This document shows positions 1 through 6,395 of a DNA stretch of 10,128 nt, piece by piece. The first letter of the stretch is position 1. Every line of letters starts with the position of its first letter. Source of the stretch: CBDCUC01 sp965222485 (GTDB lineage Bacteria; Pseudomonadota; Alphaproteobacteria; Rhizobiales; Hyphomicrobiaceae); contig CBDCUC010000017.1 of NCBI GenBank assembly GCA_965222485.1, positions 1 to 10,128 of the forward strand. Direction: 5' to 3'. The translations under genes and the position numbers were made by a program. A model generated the notes under the pieces. It had not been told where the DNA came from. It saw nothing but the letters and a program-made list of their open reading frames with translations, and did not search any database.

Positions 1-290
1 ATCGTGTTGACATGCAGGCCGATCTCATGGCCGAAATCCTGGATTTGAAGGCACTTGTCCAATAGGCGCGGATCTTGGTTCCAATACGCGGTCCCAGGCA
101 AAATGTAGTAGGTGGAGCGAAGCCCGCGATCATGTTCCCAAAAGGCCAATTCGAGAGCGTAATCGATGCTGTGGTCGACATCGTGCCGTAGGCCGATAAC
201 ATTTTTCGACGTATCCCTCTTAAAGTCGCGCAACGGACATGTCCGCTCGAACTTGGCCAGGTATTCGAAATATTCTTTCTTCAGCGTCAT
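1..290 (-). CDS. Polysaccharide deacetylase-like protein, N-terminal part (cut by left window edge)
   Basis: An open frame runs from ATG at 290 leftwards to the window edge without a stop, giving the first 96 residues. Residues 32-41 read GLRHDVDHSI. The HDVD segment is the first metal/catalytic motif of NodB-type carbohydrate esterase 4 proteins in the variant seen in sugar-chain deacetylases of polysaccharide loci. Residues 87-93 (GHEIGLH) match the start of the second histidine motif, and the rest lies outside the window. The family removes N- or O-acetyl groups from polysaccharide or lipid-linked sugars. The ATG is the first start after an in-frame TGA, and AAGG lies about 8 bases upstream (297-302), so the start is well supported. 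No signal peptide is seen at this N-terminus, suggesting a cytoplasmic enzyme or a membrane-associated one. It is transcribed away from the GT4 gene to its right. The exact substrate cannot be told. Confidence 0.75.
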   Translation of the reverse strand, partial: MTLKKEYFEYLAKFERTCPLRDFKRDTSKNVIGLRHDVDHSIDYALELAFWEHDRGLRSTYYILPGTAYWNQDPRLLDKCLQIQDFGHEIGLHVNT

Positions 291-1016
291 CCGGTGACCC
301 TTGGCGGCACGTCAATCCCTGGCTCAAAACGGCAAGATTACCTCATCAGCCTATAATTAGCCGATTGCCTGGCCAAATGAGAGCTATTTGCACGGCTGGG
401 CTGGCGCCGATCCGAGGAAAATTTGCATCGGGCCAACGGCGGAAGATGCCGGGACAAACCGAGACATGCAAGCTAGAGGCAAGCAAAATGGTCATAATTT
501 AGCGAAAGTCCCATAATGGCGTGCAAGATCGGGGCTGCTGAGGGCGCCTTGCCGCACGCCCGGTTCGGTCCCGTGGTGACGTGTCGCAGGGTCTTTAGCG
601 CAAATCATGTTGGGGGCGTGGCAAGTGGGAAAAAAGCCCAGACCTTTGATTCTGCAGTCGCGGGGGCCTTGTCCAAGCAATTTTGGCCACTTGCGGTGTC
701 CTTTTCGCACTGCCGGGCATATAGCTATTCCTGAACACGGCAGAGCGGTGCACATTGAGGCACAGAGACCAACCGGCTCCGGCAACTACGCCGGCAGCCG
801 CGACATCGTCGAGGCTAGATTTCGCCATCGATCCTCCAGCGTGTGCGAGACTGGCCCGAAGCGGGAACTGACAACAAGCACTCCCTCGTCCGTGGGAGGC
901 TGCTCGTGAGAACACAAGGAGTGACATCGATTGGACAGGGACTTAGCCGCAATGCGCTCGCAGATCGTGAGCAACCACTGGCCGCCCCGCGGACAAGGGT
1001 TTTTTCGGGTGCGCCC
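291..1016. other. Divergent gene-free region between deacetylase and GT4 gene
   Basis: About 725 bases separate the two divergent starts. Several open frames of 60-110 codons occur on both strands, but none has a recognisable domain, a convincing ribosome binding site or a sensible partner. The frame of the GT4 gene stays open back to 843, although the protein before residue M59 of that longer frame looks non-coding. Promoters for both flanking genes should lie here. On the minus strand a TTGGCC (371-376) about 15 bases before TATAGG is a poor sigma-70-like candidate. No strong promoter, long inverted repeat, RNA gene or transposon remnant could be recognised. Confidence 0.5.
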
Positions 1017-2513
1017 ATGTCGAAGATAGCGGTCGTCGTGTGCAATCCATGCGCCCCTGATTATCGGGTGAACAAACAGGCGGAGTGTATGGCTGCCGAG
1101 GGGCACCACGTGCGCGTGTACTGCCGCGCAAAGGACGGCTTTCCTGACCGTGAAATTGTCAATGGCGTAGAGTATGTCCGCATCAAGTTTCAGCTCAATC
1201 AGGTGCTATGGAAGCTGCTGTTCGGACGGTCGAAATCTTCCCCGCGACCAACAGCTGCGCACACTAGTTTCGCAGCGGGATTAGCCGGACGCGCTGGCAA
1301 AAAATGTCTCAGGTCGCAAACCGCTGCCGCTCCAAGCATGGCAACTACCGCTGCTCGCCGCATCCTGCGCTTCTTTGTGTGGCTCGCGAAGAGGACTGTT
1401 GCGAACGGAGTAAAGGTAGCCCGGGCCTCCCTGGTCCCATTCCATAAGATGTTCGTTTACAAGGCTTTTTCAGCCACCTTTGGTCCACACATTGAGGACT
1501 GGAAACCTGACGTAATCCACGCCCATGATCTCATACCGCTGCCAATGGCCGTTGAGGTCGCTCGCAAGACAGGCGCCAAGGTCATATACGATGCCCACGA
1601 ATTGGAGACGCACCGTAATCCACCGTTGCCACCGCACATCCGCTATGCGGTAGAGCGCGTTGAGCGACGCAATATCGTGAAGGCCGATGCTGTATTCACA
1701 GTCTGCGATCCCATAGCTGACTTTCTTCGTGACAAATACCGCATCGCGCGACCGCATGTCGTGATGAATGCCCCGCAATATCCGCCGACCTCAGAGCGCA
1801 AGGGCAACTTCATTCTGGAAGATACGAGATTGAAGGGCGCGGATTCGCATTGGCGCCAGTCCGGCGGCCACATAGACCGTTTGCGGGACCTGGCGGGTGT
1901 CTCCGACGACAAAATACTCGCAGTCTACGTCGGCTTGGTAACAATTAATCGCGGTCTTGAGACCGTCATCGAAGCTCTGCCCAAGCTGCCCGAAGTCACG
2001 CTTGTTACAGTGGGCCCAACCAACCCGGCAAGCGTTGAGAAACTAAAGGAGATGGCGGAACGCATAGGTGTTACAGACCGATTCAAACTTGTGCCGGCCG
2101 TCCCGGTGGACATGGTCATTGATTGCGTCAGCTCAGCAACCTTCGGCGTCTGCCCAATCTGGCCATTGACAAAGTCTTACAACTGGGCGCTTCCGAACAA
2201 GCTTTTTGAAATGACGTTTGCCGGATTGCCGATCGTTGCGTCAGACACTGAAGAGGTCTCAAGGTTCCTGAACGAGAACGACTTGGGACTGATCTACAAA
2301 TATAACGATGCCGAAGATTGTGCCTCAAAAATCCGCACTCTGCTTGATGACTTCGAATCTTATCGTGTGTCGACAGACAAGAAGGAACAGATCCGTCAGA
2401 AGTATTCCTGGCCAAAACAAGCAAGTGTCGTGAAGCAGGTTTATGAGACACTGCTGTCATCATCCGATGATGCACGCCCTCAAGTTGGGGCGACGACACG
2501 GCAAGCCTCTTAG
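1017..2513 (+). CDS. GT4-family glycosyltransferase
   Basis: A 498-residue GT-B fold glycosyltransferase, predicted to move a sugar from a nucleotide donor to a lipid-linked glycan at the cytoplasmic membrane face. The N-terminal Rossmann strand starts at once (SKIAVVVCNP, residues 2-11). DVIHAHDLIPLPMA (165-178) and YDAHELE (191-197) are typical of the acceptor domain in this GT4 group. The donor domain starts around residue 300 (LAVYVGLV, 301-308) and carries the nucleotide-sugar binding stretch NKLFEMTFAGLPIVASD (394-410), with the conserved E398. Residues about 70-150 form an Ala-, Arg- and Lys-rich linker with no counterpart in compact GT4 enzymes. I chose ATG 1017 because it opens the conserved fold. 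The frame stays open to ATG 843, but the extra 58 residues look like noise. The ribosome binding site is weak (GGGTG about 5 bases upstream). The stop overlaps that of cysQ on the other strand. Sugar specificity is unknown. Confidence 0.88.
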   Translation: MSKIAVVVCNPCAPDYRVNKQAECMAAEGHHVRVYCRAKDGFPDREIVNGVEYVRIKFQLNQVLWKLLFGRSKSSPRPTAAHTSFAAGLAGRAGKKCLRSQTAAAPSMATTAARRILRFFVWLAKRTVANGVKVARASLVPFHKMFVYKAFSATFGPHIEDWKPDVIHAHDLIPLPMAVEVARKTGAKVIYDAHELETHRNPPLPPHIRYAVERVERRNIVKADAVFTVCDPIADFLRDKYRIARPHVVMNAPQYPPTSERKGNFILEDTRLKGADSHWRQSGGHIDRLRDLAGVSDDKILAVYVGLVTINRGLETVIEALPKLPEVTLVTVGPTNPASVEKLKEMAERIGVTDRFKLVPAVPVDMVIDCVSSATFGVCPIWPLTKSYNWALPNKLFEMTFAGLPIVASDTEEVSRFLNENDLGLIYKYNDAEDCASKIRTLLDDFESYRVSTDKKEQIRQKYSWPKQASVVKQVYETLLSSSDDARPQVGATTRQAS

Positions 2514-3352
2514 GTGTAAACGACTTCAAATCGACGTGCAGCGGCAATAAACTCAGGGTTTAAGAAATCATCGTCGACTTTTCCGTAGGCGAGTGGTTGT
2601 CCGTTACGTTTTGTAACGAGCCCTCCGGCGGCCTCAACGATTGCGTGCCCGGCAGCCGTGTCCCATTCCTTGGTCGGCCCAAACCGCGGATAAATATCCG
2701 CAATACCATCCGCCACTTGGCAAAATTTCAACGACGAACCGATATTTACACGCCCTGCAACATCAAGCTTTGCCAGCCAATGCTCCAGCGCTTCGCTTCC
2801 ATGCGAGCGGCTTGCACAAACCGTGAGAGGCACATTGTCGTCAACTGTGTTGACGTGCATTTGGCGCAAGCCGATCTCGTCCAATGAGCAGACCGGGTCA
2901 TCGGGCGAAATCCTGCCGGCCGCAGCATGATCGGACGAAAGTGTAATATAGATCTGCGACAGCGCCGGCGCGTAGATCAGCCCAAAACAAGGCCGCGTGT
3001 CGCGGATGAGCCCGACATTGATCGTAAATTCGTCGCGGCCGTTGATGAATTCTCGCGTTCCGTCCAGCGGGTCCACCAGAAAGAACTCATGCCCTGGCGC
3101 CGCGACCGCACCTGCGGCCGCCGCTTCTTCCGCGACGATCGGCACATTTGGCGCATGCTCCGACAGCGCAGCCACAATGACTTCCTCTGCGCGTCGATCT
3201 GCTTCTGTGACCGGTGAGCCGTCACCCTTGGTTGTGACGTCGCAACCCTGTCGAAATATCTCCATGACGAGCTTGCCGGCCTCGTGAATGGAGGGCAGTA
3301 GGCGTTCAGCAAATTGTTTATGGTCGCTCAAATCTGCATCCCCCCGAAGCAC
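2510..3352 (-). CDS. cysQ: 3'(2'),5'-bisphosphate nucleotidase (CysQ, PAP phosphatase)
   Basis: A member of the Mg-dependent, Li-sensitive inositol monophosphatase superfamily. CysQ hydrolyses 3'-phosphoadenosine 5'-phosphate (PAP), the by-product of PAPS use, to AMP, and may also act on PAPS. Metal-site motifs are all present: VAEE (73-76), DPLDGTREF (94-102) and EWDTAAGHAIVEAAGG (229-244). GSSLKFCQVADG (205-216) and YPRFGPTKEW (221-230) are typical of CysQ rather than of SuhB. The full length of about 280 residues fits the family. The start is uncertain. GTG 3352 (used here) has no ribosome binding site. TTG 3331 lies about 8 bases after a GGGGGG run and gives a 273-residue protein starting LSDHKQF, which fits family N-termini better. 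It follows cysNC by 22-43 bases, so it is the last gene of the sulfate-activation operon. Confidence 0.92.
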   Translation of the reverse strand: MLRGDADLSDHKQFAERLLPSIHEAGKLVMEIFRQGCDVTTKGDGSPVTEADRRAEEVIVAALSEHAPNVPIVAEEAAAAGAVAAPGHEFFLVDPLDGTREFINGRDEFTINVGLIRDTRPCFGLIYAPALSQIYITLSSDHAAAGRISPDDPVCSLDEIGLRQMHVNTVDDNVPLTVCASRSHGSEALEHWLAKLDVAGRVNIGSSLKFCQVADGIADIYPRFGPTKEWDTAAGHAIVEAAGGLVTKRNGQPLAYGKVDDDFLNPEFIAAARRFEVVYT

Positions 3353-3374
3353 ACACGCACGAGCGCGAGAGACG

Positions 3375-5306
3375 TTAGCCGTTGGAAACGATCCCGCGCT
3401 GGCGCAGCATGCTCAAGACATTCTGGGCAAGCGTCTCGGGCGTCTCGCGATCGCCCGGCAGATGACACTCTGCGTTTTCGGGCGGTTCATAGGGTGACGA
3501 AATCCCCGTGAAGTTTGCGATCTCCCCTGCGCGCGCCTTGCGATAGAGTCCCTTCGGATCGCGTCCTTCGCAAACCTTGAGCGGTGTATCGACGAACGCT
3601 TCGAAGAATTCGTCATCCTTGAATAGATCGCGCGCATACCGGCGCTCGGTTCTAAACGGCGAGATAAATGACACAATTGTAATGAGGCCTGCGTCGACCA
3701 TGAGCTTTGCAACTTCCGCCACGCGTCGGATGTTTTCCACGCGATCCGCGTCCGTAAAGCCCAAGTCGCGGTTTAAGCCATGACGGACATTGTCGCCATC
3801 CAGAATGTAGGTGTGCGCGCCAAGCCCAAATAGTTTTTTCTCAAGCTGGTTTGCCACCGTCGATTTGCCCGAGCCGGACAATCCTGTGAACCAGATACAG
3901 CAGCCTTTATGGCCATTGATGACCGCGCGCTGGGCGCCCGATATGGAAAGCTCCTGCCATTTGATGTTATGGGACCGCCGTAGACCGTACTGAATCATGC
4001 CGGCGCACATCGTTGCGTTTGTCGTACGATCGACGAGCAGAAACCCTCCCAGGTCACGGTTTTCCCGATAAGGCTCGATTGCCAGGGGTTTGTTGGTCGT
4101 GAAATTGCAGACTGCGACATCGTTGAGTTCAAGCTTACGGCTTGCCAGCTCCTGCAAGGAATCCATGCTGATACTGTGCTTGATGTCGCTGACCTGAGCA
4201 ACTGCCGTCTGCGTGGCAAGTCGCAAAATATAAGGCCGCCCCTTCAGCAGCGGCTGGTCTCCCATCCAAACGACGTGGGCTGTGAATTGATCGGCAACCT
4301 CTGGTTCCGATGTCGGCGCGCATATCACGTCGCCACGGTGGATATCGATCTCCCGGTCAAGCGTTAGGATGACCGAGTCCCCCGTTGCCGCCTCATCTCG
4401 GTCTCCGCCATAGGCAACGATGCGCGCAACTTTGGCTGATTGGTTGCCTGGGACGACTTTAATCTCATCGCCTGCGCGCACGCGCCCGGAAACAAGCGTT
4501 CCGGCGTAGCCGCGAAACTCGCTGTCGGGTCGACATATCCACTGAATGGGCATGCGAAGGTGTTCACCGATGGGGCTGACATCGACATCGACGGTTTCCA
4601 AGTATTCAAGCACGGTGGGCCCGTCATACCATGACATCGTTTCGTCGCGCAGCGTGAGGTTGGCCCCCTTAAGCGCCGAAATCGGAATGGACCCCATATC
4701 CGAAATGCCCAGGTCCTCAAGAAATGCGCGTGCTGTCGCGGTGATCTCCTCAAACCGTTTCTGATCGTAGTCCACAAGGTCCATCTTGTTGACGGCGAGC
4801 ACCACGTGCCGGATGCCGAGCAAGTGCACTATGTACATGTGTCGGCGCGTTTGTTTGATCACGCCCTTGCGCGCATCGATGAGAATGACCGCCAGATCGC
4901 AGTGCGATGCACCTGTCACCATGTTGCGTGTATATTGTTCGTGACCTGGCGTATCTGCGACAATGAACTTGCGCTTAGCTGTTGCGAAGTAGCGGTAGGC
5001 CACGTCGATCGTGATACCTTGGGCCCGCTCCGCCTGTAGCCCGTCGACAAGAAGCGCAAAGTCCAACGACTTTCCCGTTGTACCGAACGTCTTGCTTTCC
5101 TGTTCCAGAGCTTCCAGCGTGTCGTCGAATACAAGCTTCGTGTCATAGAGAAGCCGCCCGATCAGTGTGCTTTTTCCGTCGTCAACGCTGCCGCACGTCA
5201 GGAACCGCAGCATCGGTTTGCTGTCTGCGGACAGCATCGAGTTGACGGTCGACTCCTCGAGGCTCTGCGAAGAAATGGCCGTGTCTGATTGCTGCTCGCT
5301 CACCAT
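3375..5306 (-). CDS. cysNC: Bifunctional sulfate adenylyltransferase subunit 1 / adenylylsulfate kinase (CysN-CysC fusion, NodQ type)
   Basis: A 643-residue fusion. The N-terminal half is the GTPase subunit of ATP sulfurylase, which drives APS formation by CysD: G1 loop GSVDDGKST (39-47), G3 DTPGH (118-122), G4 NKMD (173-176), then beta-barrel domains to about residue 440. The C-terminal part (about 465-643) is APS kinase, which phosphorylates APS to PAPS: P-loop GLSGSGKST (475-483), DGDNVRHGLNRDLGF (503-517), FISPFR (549-554 region) and a lid with the GISSPYEPP stretch (601-609). Both halves look intact, so both activities are expected. Start ATG 5306 shares its A with the cysD TGA (TGATG), a sign of translational coupling that supports this start. 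The first 30 residues are Ser/Gln-rich and probably disordered. The fused form is the NodQ/CysNC type common in rhizobia and other proteobacteria. Confidence 0.96.
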   Translation of the reverse strand: MVSEQQSDTAISSQSLEESTVNSMLSADSKPMLRFLTCGSVDDGKSTLIGRLLYDTKLVFDDTLEALEQESKTFGTTGKSLDFALLVDGLQAERAQGITIDVAYRYFATAKRKFIVADTPGHEQYTRNMVTGASHCDLAVILIDARKGVIKQTRRHMYIVHLLGIRHVVLAVNKMDLVDYDQKRFEEITATARAFLEDLGISDMGSIPISALKGANLTLRDETMSWYDGPTVLEYLETVDVDVSPIGEHLRMPIQWICRPDSEFRGYAGTLVSGRVRAGDEIKVVPGNQSAKVARIVAYGGDRDEAATGDSVILTLDREIDIHRGDVICAPTSEPEVADQFTAHVVWMGDQPLLKGRPYILRLATQTAVAQVSDIKHSISMDSLQELASRKLELNDVAVCNFTTNKPLAIEPYRENRDLGGFLLVDRTTNATMCAGMIQYGLRRSHNIKWQELSISGAQRAVINGHKGCCIWFTGLSGSGKSTVANQLEKKLFGLGAHTYILDGDNVRHGLNRDLGFTDADRVENIRRVAEVAKLMVDAGLITIVSFISPFRTERRYARDLFKDDEFFEAFVDTPLKVCEGRDPKGLYRKARAGEIANFTGISSPYEPPENAECHLPGDRETPETLAQNVLSMLRQRGIVSNG

Positions 5307-6205
5307 CAGAAATACCCCTCTTCCTTTTTCTTCTCCATCGAGCCGATCTGATCCTTGTCAATCAGACGCCCTTGCCGTTCGGAGAGTCGCGAGCTCATCA
5401 GCTCGTGAATAATATCATCAATACTGTCAGCGTCGGACTCGACTGCGCCCGTCAGTGGGTAGCAACCCAATGTGCGAAACCGAACGCGTCGCATTTCCGG
5501 TTCTTCACCTGGATCCAGTGGTAGACGGTCATCGTCCACCATAATCACCATGCCATCGCGCTCGACGACGGGTCGTTCCTTTGCGAAATACAGCGGAACG
5601 ACAGGAATATTCTCAAGCTTGATGTACTGCCAGACATCAAGCTCGGTCCAATCTGACAATGGGAAGATACGCATGCTCTCACCGTCCTTGAGCCGACAGT
5701 TGTACACGTGCCAAAGCTCGGGGCGTTGATTTCGCGGGTCCCAGCGGTGGTCGGAAGTTCTGTGCGAGAAGACGCGTTCCTTTGCGCGCGACTTCTCCTC
5801 ATCGCGACGTGCGCCACCGATAGCAGCATCGAATTTGAACGCATTGAGGGCCTGCCGCAGTGCTTCCGTCTTCATGATGTCCGTATAGTTCTTGCTTCCA
5901 TGCTGAAACGGAGAAATGCCTTCCGCAACCGCCTGTTTATTTGTGTGGACGATGAGGTCCAGGCCGAGGTTGCTCGCTATCTCGTCGCGAAACGCGATCA
6001 TTTCTCGAAACTTCCATGTCGTATCCACATGCAGTAACGGAAACGGTATTTTGGAGGGGTAGAACGCCTTCACTGCCAAATGCAGAAGAACAGATGAATC
6101 CTTACCGATGGAGTACATCAAAACGGGTCGCTCAAACTGAGCCGCGACTTCGCGCAGAATATAGATGCTCTCTGCTTCAAGATCAGCGAGATGTTTCGGT
6201 AGCAT
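5306..6205 (-). CDS. cysD: Sulfate adenylyltransferase subunit 2 (CysD)
   Basis: The 299-residue catalytic subunit of heterodimeric ATP sulfurylase (EC 2.7.7.4). It joins ATP and sulfate to give adenylyl sulfate (APS) with CysN as GTPase partner, in the cytoplasm. The N-type ATP pyrophosphatase (PP-loop) motif is SIGKDSS (32-38). Other family signatures are LHVDTTWKF (58-66), IGGARRDEEKSRAKER (129-144), DWTELDVWQYI (185-195), RTLGCYPLTGA (244-254) and the conserved tail MEKKKEEGYF. Length and content match the family, with no missing residue noticed. ATG 6205 is the first start after an in-frame stop, and GAGG about 5 bases upstream is a good ribosome binding site. It is the first gene of the cysD-cysNC-cysQ group, with a 190-base gap before it that could hold its own promoter. 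Confidence 0.96.
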   Translation of the reverse strand: MLPKHLADLEAESIYILREVAAQFERPVLMYSIGKDSSVLLHLAVKAFYPSKIPFPLLHVDTTWKFREMIAFRDEIASNLGLDLIVHTNKQAVAEGISPFQHGSKNYTDIMKTEALRQALNAFKFDAAIGGARRDEEKSRAKERVFSHRTSDHRWDPRNQRPELWHVYNCRLKDGESMRIFPLSDWTELDVWQYIKLENIPVVPLYFAKERPVVERDGMVIMVDDDRLPLDPGEEPEMRRVRFRTLGCYPLTGAVESDADSIDDIIHELMSSRLSERQGRLIDKDQIGSMEKKKEEGYF

Positions 6206-6395
6206 TGAGGCCTCAAACTCCGGTGGCTCGGTGTAGTGGTTGATCGATTTCGGAAGCGGGCAGTTCGGCCGGAAAAGGATTCCAGTTCGAACACATCAAG
6301 GCTGCATTTCCCCCGCGCGAATTCGACCGCAGACTGTTAGTTCAGATACTGCAAGGCGGCAAGGTCAATGACTTACCGCAATGGCTCCGTGTCCG
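6206..6395 (-). promoter_or_regulatory. Candidate leader/promoter region for cysD-cysNC-cysQ
   Basis: This is the largest gap within the minus-strand block (190 bases) and it separates the glycan genes from sulfate activation. Candidate boxes on the minus strand are TTGCCG, a 17-base spacer, then TAACAG, which matches sigma-70 only weakly. An imperfect inverted repeat lies at 6356-6379. No short peptide, riboswitch core or CysB-like site was recognised. Assignment as a promoter region rests mainly on position. Confidence 0.35.
6356..6379 (-). terminator. Hairpin after the WbuB-like gene (possible weak terminator or operator)
   Basis: On the minus strand, 17 bases after the stop of the upstream glycosyltransferase, GCGGTAAG (6379-6372) can pair with CTTGCCGC (6363-6356) as an 8-bp stem with one G-U pair and an 8-base loop. 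No T-run follows, so it is not a standard intrinsic terminator. It could be a weak or Rho-assisted end, an RNA-stability stem between two gene groups, or a DNA operator. Confidence 0.3.

Noticed and set aside
239..502. Plus-strand 87-codon open frame
   Set aside because: It starts antisense inside the deacetylase gene and has no family features or ribosome binding site.
492..927. Several overlapping open frames on both strands (for example 492-785 minus, 595-927 minus, 607-909 plus)
   Set aside because: They overlap one another, have no recognisable domain, and carry Cys/Arg/Pro/His-rich content typical of chance frames in GC-rich spacer.
843..1016. 58-residue N-terminal extension of the GT4 protein
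   Set aside because: The conserved fold starts at ATG 1017, and the extension has no signal peptide or domain character.
2851..2880. Apparent similarity to the first 25 bases of the window (TGTTGAC.TGCA...GCCGATCTC)
   Set aside because: The match is short and gapped and falls inside two unrelated coding regions, so chance is the best explanation.
4364..4777. Minus-strand 137-codon frame inside cysNC
   Set aside because: It is an alternate frame within the intact GTPase domain, Arg-rich and without a domain.
6206..6290. Upstream extension of cysD into the gap, where the frame is open to a TGA near 6290
   Set aside because: No ATG, GTG or TTG start occurs between that TGA and ATG 6205, and ATG 6205 has a good ribosome binding site.
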